This document shows positions 39,501-46,196 of a stretch of DNA of 64,000 nucleotides, one piece after another (the first letter of the stretch is position 1; every line of letters starts with the position of its first letter). Source of the DNA: Pluralibacter sp. UBA7423 (GTDB taxonomy: Bacteria; Pseudomonadota; Gammaproteobacteria; Enterobacterales; Enterobacteriaceae); the NCBI GenBank assembly GCA_002470465.1, contig DKMD01000025.1, positions 124,001-188,000 on the forward strand, in the 5' to 3' direction. The notes beneath the pieces were generated by a model that was given only the letters and a program-made list of their open reading frames with translations, was not told the DNA's origin and made no database searches. The position numbers and the translations under genes are program-made.

Positions 39501-40559
39501 AACAAAGCGACAGCGGATGTCAGCTTTGGAACATCCACGGTGAAAACGACTGATGAAGAAAGCTTCACTCTGCAAAAACCGGTCACCACACTGACGTCTC
39601 AGGCCAGTATTAAATGGGCGTCAAGCAATGCGAACGTAGTAAATGTATCGGATTCAGGTGCTGTTCAGGGAAATGTCGGCAAAGGGCAAACCAGGCTGAC
39701 GCTTAGCGTGCTTGCTAATGACTATTACAATGCCAGCTCCGGATATTACGATGTGATGGTATATACAAAGCCATCCATTAGCCTGGGAGAGGTCTCTTAT
39801 ATAAGTAAAGGGAGTAAGGGCAGTTCCGGCACGTGGACGCCGGTATTTACTGATGACACAATTTCGGTCACATGGAGTGCAGATGCTTCAGATGAGTTCA
39901 GTAAGCCTGCAAGCGTGACGGTCTCTATTCTGGACAGTAATAACAATGTTCTTGCCAGCAAGGAGGAGCAGTCGCCATCGGGGAGTAAAACGACCACCGT
40001 TAACCCGAACTCTGCGCTGTGGGGTAAGACGGTACATGTAGCATTGGTTGCAAAAGGCTACGGCAACCTTGAAACAAATAAATCGTCCTCGACGATCGGT
40101 GTAAGAAATCTCAACCCAAAGAGCATCTGGACAGCTTTAACCGTCAGATCGCAAGTTAAAACCATCACATCTCAGGGCGAAGATAGCTCATGCCAGGAAA
40201 GTCATCTCGGTCGAGACCACTGGAATAATGCCGTCATTACCGGGGACAGTATTAATTTTGGCGGTAAGACCTTAATTTCCCCAATGTCGGTTAAAGCCAA
40301 AATCACTGCCACACAAAATGGCTCAACTTCTGCGACAGGAGATTTTCCGACTTCGTACAGCAAGGTAACAACAAACCAAAAGGTTGCATTTGGTACGCGT
40401 AAAATAGCCAGCAGCTGCTGGAGCAATCATATCGGAGGATATAGGGTAGGAATCGCCGTTAGCTATGCCGGGCAAGACTACGAGTACTGGGCATCAGAGA
40501 GTCATGGCTGGGGTGGTAATGGCGATGGTATGTACGTAGACCGAATTGATAGTTTCTAA
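33513..40559 (+). CDS. Giant inverse autotransporter adhesin (intimin/invasin family)
   Basis: 2348-residue type Ve secreted adhesin. In order: signal region (about 1-40), LysM-like peptidoglycan-binding domain (about 58-108, YTLAEGESAATVAKKHNMSM), intimin-type beta-barrel (about 150-430: LGVGYRWFAGDWMLGANTFLDYDLSRDHAR, WDLRAQYWLP), then a long array of Ig-like Big_1 repeats (about 520-1800, recurrent D-NGNP-G-PV-W and VTDANG motifs), two or more Big_2-type domains (about 1829-2080) and a C-terminal domain with two cysteines (2227, 2302) that may form a disulfide as in invasin. Start GTG 33513 has AGGA 7 bp upstream. It is adjacent to a type III secretion island, implying host-cell attachment. 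Confidence 0.93.
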   Translation: MKISHIEHVSRRMRLLAWLNISIQVVFPLSVAFTPAIAGAGSEGRFLQSQAMDELQTRVYTLAEGESAATVAKKHNMSMEALRRLNQFRTFARGFDHLQSGDDLDVPLVPLPEVRWDDASAASVSSQSNADMQTQKVAGYASQAGSFLASDAGGDAASSMVRGMASGAASSEIQRWLSRFGTARVQLDTSKNFSLKKSQLDLLVPLYEQKDSLVFTQSSIHRTDDRTQSNLGVGYRWFAGDWMLGANTFLDYDLSRDHARLGLGGEYWRDYLKLGFNTYSRLTNWKNSPDLEDYEERPANGWDLRAQYWLPSLPHLGGKLTYEQYYGEEVALFGRDNRQRNPYAITAGVNYTPVPLLTFSAEQRQGQSGKSDTRFGMDMSYQPGVPWLHQINPDEVAAMRSLVGSRYDLVERNNNIVLEYRKKEVIRLRMADLVTGYAGEQKSLGVSVNSKYGLERIDWSASPLIAAGGKIVQNGESWTVVLPDYRSGVEAVNSYTVSGVAVDKKGNVSGRAETQVTVTQAAIDTTTSSLSPPAAVLPADGASQQEFVLKVNDKEGRPVDIAENEISVKKTARLRGSSNATVSSFTRRAAGEYVMTVTSGTMPEAFTITPSARNTKFASADVKLTADNATAMVNALDVVENNAIADGKSQNRFRVTVVDGQNNPVPGQPVSLQADNSATVVKSAITEADGTVIVPVTSPLAGDTTLTASVNNKGNKTLKLSFRPDQGTARIEQKDLNILPEVSLADGKTEKTVTARVTDAKGNAVPDIMVTFSADKSAVLAEKKAKTNALGRVTTTLTSTVAGISHVAASVNSQSTSKETTFTGNNATAIVTAVNTAAASGVADGVTAVTFRALIKDQNGNPLSGIPVDWKSDKDSSIVAFNHTQTATSEEGIAETRVTSTRAYGDVVVTASTNASSKAASPFTFVADKQNPVISTFSSNKQTLTANGKDTVVLTVGITDSNGNPLSGVAVALSNGNNAGMTPSRPVTDANGMASANLTTLNAGQITISASLDKSGEKLLTLMAVSDEQTAGVRVTANTTSATVGQTQPTIFTATVIDGNNNPVAGTSVAWQASHNQLSDAVSQTNAEGKTTVQLTGTEAALTTVTAVLTNGQKGSAQVTFAPGEPVGEHSQLSVSPQSITADGTSEALASLILRDKWDNPVPGKTIDWSADTKSGIHFAPVEKGEGVYQAAVTGAAEGVWSLKAQSGTVNLQAPLALLANQDSAQIESVSVSGPGTAKADGQETVTIRAQVKDKNGNTKLKGVAVGWSTTLGTLASSLSTTDENGVADITLSSRAAGSARVSAMLGGGELVQANKAVSFSAGDISADKSSISLSPSTIIAAKEATTLSVTARDAEGNMLPGLKDKIAAGFTPDLNMAVSAFSEVSPGIYEASISGKKSGTTQVSADVSNIRISRTAPLTLKADNETAKVKGSINVTPASATVGDVVTYTAVLMDVNENALGAGIPVTWSANEGSKLSAQMTRTDESGTARVTLSRQLAGTAKVDLILPSGTTSAPDVVFSAGDVDENRSDLTLAPSVIIAGKETSALVLTLRDSNGNLLTGRSVSGHSDNLDVTIGESQENGNGPGRYTMSVSSDKAGSATLTVKVGDKALNKSRILTVKGDTDSWKLTAVTADKTRLTAGDTKGVTYSATVTDAKGNPLNNVVVSWQLRGQAESYAPTSRTNEQGVATTTVKSHTAGLLQMSAYLDADNYVQADNVTVVAGDIKNATFGADKTSIGSDGKDTVTLMASLEDTYGNPVTGKSVIIEGGNSLPGFKLSAVKDQQNGHYVATGTATTKGQITLSAHVDGKKVGDAVVITVGAITPDLRFDNADQPVTWTRTFTSSQAVRGMPEGVGQMWSSSDTSVATVDGSGKVTLLKSGSARISVYTPGNEQYNQAMASYNLDVSRADPGLKAGTGDPVTAVWADGKERNITATYTNSDVQTGLKASYSAKNEAIVTVDNTGRLTAVKPGATTVTVSTPETDQFVAASADVAYVLNKATADVSFGTSTVKTTDEESFTLQKPVTTLTSQASIKWASSNANVVNVSDSGAVQGNVGKGQTRLTLSVLANDYYNASSGYYDVMVYTKPSISLGEVSYISKGSKGSSGTWTPVFTDDTISVTWSADASDEFSKPASVTVSILDSNNNVLASKEEQSPSGSKTTTVNPNSALWGKTVHVALVAKGYGNLETNKSSSTIGVRNLNPKSIWTALTVRSQVKTITSQGEDSSCQESHLGRDHWNNAVITGDSINFGGKTLISPMSVKAKITATQNGSTSATGDFPTSYSKVTTNQKVAFGTRKIASSCWSNHIGGYRVGIAVSYAGQDYEYWASESHGWGGNGDGMYVDRIDSF

Positions 40560-40853
40560 TCAAAGGCACTCCCCCTGTCCAGGGGGAGTGAACACAAAAG
40601 GATAACCCTGGAGACAAGCAGGCTTACACGCATAATTAATTCCATTTCTCAAAGAGTATTTTTCAAGGAGAGACCGGGTAATTTCCCGTGCTGCCCAATT
40701 GTTTCCGAAAGAATTGTATTTCTTACCAAAAGAAAGATGACGACTCTTGAAATCATTGCGTATGTCGGTGATACCGGTAATCAATCAGATTCTGGTGCCT
40801 GAAGGTAATGGAGTCATCGCTACCGTTCCTGCATCAGCAGAGTCACGAGATTT
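40560..40853. other. Intergenic region after the adhesin gene
   Basis: About 290 bp after the adhesin stop and before the fimbrial-like relic. It starts with the strong hairpin at 40567-40590; beyond that I see no gene or recognisable signal. Confidence 0.5.
40567..40590 (+). terminator. Strong hairpin after the adhesin gene, probable terminator
   Basis: Perfect 10-bp stem CACTCCCCCT / AGGGGGAGTG with a GTCC loop, 8 bp after the adhesin stop. No T run follows (AACACAAAAGG), so it may block 3' exonucleases rather than terminate on its own. Confidence 0.55.
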
Positions 40854-41324
40854 ATGCTGATAGCGCCGCCTGGACGGAGCGTTCCGCGCCGGAACGTCAC
40901 CTCACAGATTATCATCGAAGGTGCTTAAGCTGAATTTGTGGTGAAAATGCATTCTGTTCCGACGTCATGGAATAAGAGTGCGATTAAAACCCGCAGCGAT
41001 AATCCTGGCATGGAGATGCGCCGGGATGGGAAAGTAATGCGCAATGGTGATAGTCAAAAGCTGGAGGTGGTCAATCGCAGTAAGACCATTCCCCTGCGTT
41101 TTACACCGGTAAAAACCGCCTCAATCGGCTATGAGAAAATGACTGCCGGCGATGTTAATGCTTTCGCGACGCTGATTCTGACGCAGTACTGGTATCACAA
41201 GAGGCGTTTTTTGATAGAGTGTTTTCTTTGCTGTATGTTAACTTTCTGTCTGCGGATTGAGCCAGGGAAGGGCAAAAAACAATATGACGACTTCATATTG
41301 ATAGTCATTTCCAGGAAGAAGTAA
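40854..41324 (+). pseudogene. Decayed fimbrial-subunit-like gene (C-terminal remnant)
   Basis: One frame reads LIAPPGRSVPRRNVTSQIII, then EGA, a TAA stop (40926-40928), and continues AEFVVKMHSV...KTRSDNPGMEM...KLEVVNRSKTIPLRFTPVKT...MTAGDVNAFATLILTQ. The final blocks (IPL-FTPV and GDVNAFATL-LT) are typical of the C-terminal donor-strand region of chaperone-usher fimbrial subunits. The in-frame stop, the missing N-terminus and Cys pair, and an off-family tail (YWYHKRRF... to 41324) point to decay. A GTG-started short ORF at 40938 is unlikely to make a working pilin. Confidence 0.4.
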
Positions 41325-41736
41325 ATATTCATGTAGCGTGAGACATTGCTTTTTAAGCGGAAAAGGATTTTCGCTCCCTCACTGCCGCGTTATTTGGTTG
41401 TGACCTGAGATAAACAGAGTGATTTGTTTCAACGATTGGCATATTAACATCGATCGTTAAAACCAATTTCAATTGAAGGTGTTTGCTGTGCTAAAGTACT
41501 TATTTTATAAGTCCGGGAAGTGTGGTTGCAAGCGTATCTAAACACCTGTCTAAACCAGAGATATATTATTGGTTATCTTACCAGTTATAATTATCTTTAT
41601 GATATCATCACCGAAAATGAGTGCTTCCAGAAAATTTGCTATCAATGAAATGCGGTTAAGGCATGTATTGAGAGATGTGTTATGCATTTTTTGATGGTGT
41701 TTTACTCATGAAATAAGATGGCTGAGGGATCTAAAA
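41325..41736. other. AT-rich intergenic region upstream of the ToxR-like regulator
   Basis: About 410 bp, AT-rich, with no gene seen. Its right end carries the promoter and GAGGGA ribosome site of the regulator at 41737. It is a good candidate for H-NS silencing, judged by base composition only. Confidence 0.5.
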
Positions 41737-42501
41737 ATGAAAAAAAACTCCGCAGGCGAAGGGAAAATTTTCTTTCTGGATTTTACATTTAATCCGGCCT
41801 TAAGAACTCTGCAACAAAATGAATGCGTACAGCAGTTGCGAAAAAAACAGTCAGATGTTCTCGCTTTACTGTGCGCAAAATTTCCCGCGCCGGTGTCCCA
41901 GGAGGATTTTTTAAAGGAAGTCTGGGGCGGTGGATATGTCACCTCACAAAGTATTGCCCAAATGATCCGTTCGTTGCGCCTGTGCCTGAAGGATGAGTCC
42001 AAAAACATTATTGTGACCATCCCCAAGCTTGGATATCAGCTTGCCGTTGAGCCGACCTGGGAAGTGCAGATGCATGAGAAGAGGGGGCTGGTTAAGCCAC
42101 CATCGGGTAACGTTGAGCTTGAAAATATCTCCTTTGCATCGCAGCAGCTTATTCAATTGTCCCCATCTTGCTCAACGGCCTTGGCTGTCATTCCACGCGA
42201 TATAGCGGATGAACGGGTAAATGTAAAACGGGTGAAACAGCGGAAATGGTTTTTCAGCACCGTTGCTGCATTTTGCCTGAGTCTTATCAGCGTGGCGATG
42301 AGTGCACGTAGCGACCCGCTGAGCCTCATTAACGAGCGAAGTGACTCTTTTTCATCACAGCTGCAAATTCCCGATAAAGGCGTGGCGCTAAGCAGAGTTG
42401 TGTACTGTTGTGATGTGACTTCATTCAGGCTTTGCCAGCAGGAAGCCGATCGTTTTTCAGGAACATGTTCACTACAGCTAAACCAGACTCTGCTGAATTA
42501 A
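41737..42501 (+). CDS. ToxR/CadC-type membrane-anchored transcriptional regulator
   Basis: 254 residues: an OmpR/ToxR winged-helix DNA-binding domain (about 10-105) with QQLRKKQSDVLALLCAKFP, the QEDFLKEVWGGGYVTSQSIAQMIRSLR recognition region and the wing IIVTIPKLGYQL; a cytoplasmic linker; one membrane helix (about 171-189); and a 64-residue periplasmic tail with four cysteines (VVYCCD, RLCQQ, GTCSLQ). ATG 41737 follows GAGGGA. It faces iagB, the slot next to iagB that hilA fills in Salmonella, but lacks the HilA C-terminal TPR region. Likely controls the secretion system or adhesin; ETT2 YqeI is a similar protein. Confidence 0.85.
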   Translation: MKKNSAGEGKIFFLDFTFNPALRTLQQNECVQQLRKKQSDVLALLCAKFPAPVSQEDFLKEVWGGGYVTSQSIAQMIRSLRLCLKDESKNIIVTIPKLGYQLAVEPTWEVQMHEKRGLVKPPSGNVELENISFASQQLIQLSPSCSTALAVIPRDIADERVNVKRVKQRKWFFSTVAAFCLSLISVAMSARSDPLSLINERSDSFSSQLQIPDKGVALSRVVYCCDVTSFRLCQQEADRFSGTCSLQLNQTLLN

Positions 42502-42626
42502 TTTTCATTTTCATTGCATCAAGCCGCCATCTTATCGTATTTGTTGCAGATAAAATTATTTATTGAGTGACTCTTTACCGTTGTGCCTAACAGGTAGAGT
42601 AAATAATTTTACCTTAGCGAGTTATT

Positions 42627-42655
42627 ATAACGCAGGCAAAAAATGCCTGCGTTAT
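42627..42655. terminator. Bidirectional hairpin terminator between the regulator and the iagB equivalent
   Basis: Perfect 12-bp stem ATAACGCAGGCA / TGCCTGCGTTAT with an AAAAA loop, between convergent genes. AT-rich sequence flanks both sides, so it can serve both. Confidence 0.75.
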
Positions 42656-42678
42656 ATATTGCATATTATTTGTCTCTT

Positions 42679-43182
42679 TTAGTCACAGGTAAATTTTTCA
42701 CGTATGCCCTCTGTAGCGGCCACGTGGATGCGATTTATTATCGCTGTCTTATGTGCAATGAGTGAAACAATCCTCTCAACATAACGGTCATGATACAGCG
42801 TCGTTCGCGAATGATAGCTGCCGACACCATCCCAGGTGTAACCATAGCGGTTGATACTCTGCTTCAGAATCCAGGCGCCAGAAAAGACGTTGGCGCAGCT
42901 ATTTTGACGCAGAAGCTGTTCATCAATTCCACGTGACTTTAACGTCGAAAAATGCACGGTATTAATCTGCATCACTCCGACATCAACGGTCTTATTCTTA
43001 TTGTAATTAATCGCCTGCTGCTGATTTTTGGACTCATGCCAGATAATGGCTTTAATCAGCAACGGGTTAATCTGAAAGCATTGCGCCGCCTCCGTAATGC
43101 AATCCGGTTTTTGCGCGGCAACAGAGAGTGGAAAGAGGCTGGTTAGCAGGGCCGTCGCCAGGAATAATGTTTTTGTTTGCAT
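42679..43182 (-). CDS. iagB: T3SS-associated lytic transglycosylase (IagB-like)
   Basis: 167-residue periplasmic murein transglycosylase that opens the cell wall for injectisome assembly. Signal peptide (about 1-23), SLT domain with catalytic Glu50 in IIWHESKNQQQ, DVGVMQIN and the C-terminal GYTWDGVGSYHS block. Four cysteines could form disulfides. It is the last gene of the leftward needle-complex operon, 46 bp after the orgC-like gene. Salmonella IagB and Shigella IpgF are the closest functional relatives. Confidence 0.9.
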   Translation of the reverse strand: MQTKTLFLATALLTSLFPLSVAAQKPDCITEAAQCFQINPLLIKAIIWHESKNQQQAINYNKNKTVDVGVMQINTVHFSTLKSRGIDEQLLRQNSCANVFSGAWILKQSINRYGYTWDGVGSYHSRTTLYHDRYVERIVSLIAHKTAIINRIHVAATEGIREKFTCD

Positions 43183-43228
43183 GATGGGTAAGACCCGGCG
43201 GATTGCCGGGTGACAGTATTAAGAAAAG

Positions 43229-43591
43229 TCAAAGTGACGAGTCGTCGTCATTTTTCGTAAAGCCCTTATAGAGCATCGTGTTGTAGAACATATTTACGCC
43301 CAGCAGCTGGCTGGTAAGCTTGTCGAGGGTACTGTCGGTATAGTCTTTGTACGCCTCATCATTTCGCATCTCACCATCGGCAATCAGCACTGCTGTATTC
43401 AGTTCCTGAAGGGAGAGTTTTTTATCCGGGGACAGCGCTTTGATGTCAGCAAGAATGCCGTTCAGTGAACCCTCCGGCTTATTGTTTTGAAAATACTGCA
43501 GGACGAGATCGTCAAAGCTAGTGCCATCTGCCTCGGTGCCACTTGCCGTTTGTGACCGCAGCTGCTGACTCGCGGGATTAATCTGACTCAT
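43229..43591 (-). CDS. OrgC-like T3SS protein
   Basis: 120-residue hydrophilic protein with no signal or membrane segment, N-terminal Ser/Gln/Thr-rich as in secreted T3SS substrates. Called OrgC-like mainly by place, directly after the orgB equivalent and overlapping its end by 14 bp. In Salmonella OrgC is a secreted factor that promotes needle filament assembly. Sequence similarity could not be judged by eye, so the name is provisional. Confidence 0.55.
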   Translation of the reverse strand: MSQINPASQQLRSQTASGTEADGTSFDDLVLQYFQNNKPEGSLNGILADIKALSPDKKLSLQELNTAVLIADGEMRNDEAYKDYTDSTLDKLTSQLLGVNMFYNTMLYKGFTKNDDDSSL

Positions 43592-44258
43592 CTTTATTCT
43601 CCTGTACTGAAAACGAAGCCGGGGGGGGATTACTCAGACCGATCAGCTGGCTTGCAATATTACGTAGCCGGTCTGGCGTTAAATTGTTAACGACCGCTTC
43701 GATCGGAATCAGCTTGTCATCCGCATGCTGTATCCATTCGCGGCACAATGACTCGCTGGGGAAGCGGATGGCGTCCATGTCGTTTTGGACAGTGATGTGG
43801 TTGTCGTCGGTGAACTGGTAGTGCGAGGCGTCAGCGCCCTCCGGCAGCGTCACCGTCTTCGGAATGATGATGCGTAGTGCCTTCTGATGACCGCACTGTT
43901 CCTGTAAATGGTGGATAATCCGGTTCACAATCGTCGGGTCGTGCAGCGACTTATGCAGGGCGTCAGCAACATGCTGGCGAAACTCGGCCTGCCTTTGATT
44001 CTGCAGTCGCTGATAGTCATCAATGAAGGCGGTGAGCTGGTCGAAAAAGAGGCGAAAACCGGCTTCAAACCCCTCTCTTTCGCAGTTTTCCCGCAGCCGG
44101 ACCGTTTGCAATTCATATTCAGCATGAATTTCGCTGCACCGGGTCAGCGTTCGCTCCAGGGCGACGGTCATTCTCTGGTGACGGGTCCTTTCGCTGGATT
44201 TTATTACCGTCTGGCGCGGTGCATCGCCGGGTAATTCATCAATAGTAATGGTACGCAT
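43578..44258 (-). CDS. sctL: T3SS stator protein SctL (OrgB-like)
   Basis: 226-residue cytoplasmic stator linking the SctN ATPase to the SctK/SctQ sorting platform; homologous to FliH. A long charged helical segment (about 30-110) with Arg/Gln/Glu repeats is followed by a compact C-terminal domain (LRIIIPKTVTLPEGAD...). Length matches Salmonella OrgB. It overlaps the orgA equivalent by 20 bp and the orgC-like gene by 14 bp. Confidence 0.82.
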   Translation of the reverse strand: MRTITIDELPGDAPRQTVIKSSERTRHQRMTVALERTLTRCSEIHAEYELQTVRLRENCEREGFEAGFRLFFDQLTAFIDDYQRLQNQRQAEFRQHVADALHKSLHDPTIVNRIIHHLQEQCGHQKALRIIIPKTVTLPEGADASHYQFTDDNHITVQNDMDAIRFPSESLCREWIQHADDKLIPIEAVVNNLTPDRLRNIASQLIGLSNPPPASFSVQENKDESD

Positions 44259-44790
44259 AGGTGAGGGCCATTCTGAGCAGATTAATGTTGTTCATGTTTT
44301 TTTTGTCCGATCGGAGGACCTGCGGCATGCCAGCCGGGAAATGAAGCAGCAGGCGCTGGCGCAATGCTGCCGGCAGGCCCGGAAACTGGCTGAGGATAAA
44401 GCTGATTCCACAGGAGGCCGTATCGACCTGATGAGACGCCAGGGGCTTGGGTTGCTGGATCATGGGCAGCGAGATAAATGCGAGCAGACGCGGATCGGAC
44501 AGCAGCAGCGCGCCATGCCGGGTGAGCTCATGACGCAGGAGATAGCCGCCGGTCAGGTGCGCCACCGTCGGGAGCTTGTACCAGTGGGAAAGTAGTAGCG
44601 ACAGCGTGTCGTCGTCGCTGTGCCAGTCCACCCGCAGTGGCTCGAGTTTTTGCTGCCTGATGAGCCAGAAGTTGAGTAGGGTCGCATCAACGATTTCCCC
44701 TTCCCGAAACACGTCTGGAACATGGCTGGCGTGAGCATAGCTTGCCGGATCGTACAAAATGGCCATCATGCGGCTGTCATCCGCTCTCAT
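44239..44790 (-). CDS. sctK: T3SS sorting platform protein SctK (OrgA-like)
   Basis: 183-residue cytoplasmic protein of the OrgA/MxiK family that joins the SctD ring to the sorting platform. The N-terminal LYDPASYAHASHVPDVFREG and central SHWYKLPTVAHLTGGYLLR stretches fit the family. It overlaps the sctJ gene by 4 bp and sctL by 20 bp, so the three are translationally coupled. Confidence 0.8.
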   Translation of the reverse strand: MRADDSRMMAILYDPASYAHASHVPDVFREGEIVDATLLNFWLIRQQKLEPLRVDWHSDDDTLSLLLSHWYKLPTVAHLTGGYLLRHELTRHGALLLSDPRLLAFISLPMIQQPKPLASHQVDTASCGISFILSQFPGLPAALRQRLLLHFPAGMPQVLRSDKKNMNNINLLRMALTYAYHYY

Positions 44791-45557
44791 GATTCTTTGG
44801 CCTCACTCTCCGGCTCCTGCTCGCTGGCGTCTTTGTCAGCGGGAGGACGACGGCTGAGCCGATAAACCATATGACCCGCTGTGGCCACAGCGCACAGCGC
44901 TAAAGCGCCCAGAATGAAAAACCAGGCTACGGGAAGGGAGTCCGGTACTTTAGTGGGCGCGACATACTGAATGAGCGGAGCCGGGAATAGCACGACGGAG
45001 ATATTTTCATAACGCACATCATCAAAACTGTTTTTAATTAATGACTTAATCTGCGAAATGAATAAATTATCGTCTATGTCTCCTTTATAGGTAATCAGCA
45101 CGCCGACGTGACCCACCGGTTTTTGCCCGCTGGTGTCGTTGTTAAAGGGAGGGTAGCTCACGTGGACGCGCGCATTGACCACCTGCGCGATCATCCGCAG
45201 AGACTGCTCGAGCCTTTGCTCCTGGAGTGAGAGAACACGCGCCTGTTCGGCATTGGGGGAGGCGACCAGTGAACTGTCCGGAAAAGCCTGCCCAATCTGC
45301 ACATCGGCTGACCAGGGGAGCTGGTATTGATTAATAATCGACAGTGCGGCGGTGCTTTCCGATTCGTCGACGGTGACGGTATAGCCTGCTTTTAACGTCC
45401 CCTCTTTTTTCGCCGTTATGTTGTGCTGTTGCAGCACGGCCATCACCTGGTTGGCCTGCTCCTGGGTCAAATTGAAAAGGACTTTTTCATCATGACAGGC
45501 GCTGAGCATCAGGGCAAAAAGCGCCATGGCGAGGGCGCGAAAATATTTATTACTCAT
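44787..45557 (-). CDS. sctJ: T3SS inner ring lipoprotein SctJ (PrgK-like)
   Basis: 256-residue YscJ/FliF-family protein forming the inner MS-like ring. Lipobox MLSAC (Cys21), two ring-building domains (about 25-80 and 110-195, with ARVHVSYP), one membrane helix (about 209-230) and a charged cytoplasmic tail. The start overlaps the end of sctI by 1 bp and its stop overlaps sctK. Confidence 0.95.
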   Translation of the reverse strand: MSNKYFRALAMALFALMLSACHDEKVLFNLTQEQANQVMAVLQQHNITAKKEGTLKAGYTVTVDESESTAALSIINQYQLPWSADVQIGQAFPDSSLVASPNAEQARVLSLQEQRLEQSLRMIAQVVNARVHVSYPPFNNDTSGQKPVGHVGVLITYKGDIDDNLFISQIKSLIKNSFDDVRYENISVVLFPAPLIQYVAPTKVPDSLPVAWFFILGALALCAVATAGHMVYRLSRRPPADKDASEQEPESEAKES

Positions 45558-45880
45558 TATTGTGACTTTTCCAGTGTTTCGATAGTGCTCACCCCCTTAC
45601 GCGCCAGCGTGCTGACCAAGGAGACATAGTTGCTGTATTCACCGATATAGGATTGCAGCATCAGCAGCTTCTGCGGATCGCTGGTGAACTGTGGCGACTG
45701 ACTTAACGTATTGATGACGTTTTTAAACTGAGTGTCGGTTTCGCTAATTTTATTAAAGGTGCTGGAAACCAGATTATTAAAATTCTGGTCGTGCACGGTT
45801 GTCGACATATTATCTTCAGGATTAATGCTATGCGGGGTCAGTCGGGTCAGCGCCGAAAGGGCTTCAATAGTCTGGCTCAT
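45557..45880 (-). CDS. sctI: T3SS inner rod protein SctI (PrgJ-like)
   Basis: 107 residues forming the inner rod that joins the export gate to the needle. Polar N-terminus and a helical C-terminal half (DPQKLLMLQSYIGEYSNYVSLVSTLARKGVSTIETL) characteristic of PrgJ/MxiI, about the Salmonella length (101). Lies between the needle gene (49-bp gap) and sctJ. Confidence 0.92.
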   Translation of the reverse strand: MSQTIEALSALTRLTPHSINPEDNMSTTVHDQNFNNLVSSTFNKISETDTQFKNVINTLSQSPQFTSDPQKLLMLQSYIGEYSNYVSLVSTLARKGVSTIETLEKSQ

Positions 45881-45929
45881 GATGGCTCCAATACAGGAAA
45901 GGGTACAGGTTTCCCTGTACCAACTGGAA

Positions 45930-46196
45930 TTAACGGAAGTTCTGGATAATGGCGGCGCCGATATCTTTATAGGCTTTCACCGTACTGGTCTGGGCATTAC
46001 GGAAAAGCGTATATTCCTGTAATTTTGCCTGATAGTTGGCTAATACTGCCGGGTTTGATGGATCGGCTTCCAGCTTTGCCTCGGCTTCATTAAGTTGAGT
46101 CATCATGTCGGCAGCGCCGGCTTCAAATGCGCCGGATACATCATCAAGAAAATAGCCATTGCTATACACAAGGCCATTATTAAATTGGTCAGACAT
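45930..46196 (-). CDS. sctF: T3SS needle filament protein SctF (PrgI-like)
   Basis: 88-residue needle subunit: two helices with a turn containing PSNPAVLANYQAKLQEYTLFRNAQTSTVKAYKDIGAAIIQNFR, the conserved C-terminus of PrgI/MxiH needles. Start ATG 46196 is favoured over ATG 46208 because GGAGA lies at the right distance upstream. Slightly longer than PrgI (80) through extra residues in the N-terminal helix. It overlaps the sctD gene by 8 bp. Confidence 0.93.
   Translation of the reverse strand: MSDQFNNGLVYSNGYFLDDVSGAFEAGAADMMTQLNEAEAKLEADPSNPAVLANYQAKLQEYTLFRNAQTSTVKAYKDIGAAIIQNFR

Noticed and set aside
40560..40784. 74-residue minus-strand ORF after the adhesin gene
   Set aside because: Ends in the strong hairpin, has no ribosome site and no recognisable features.
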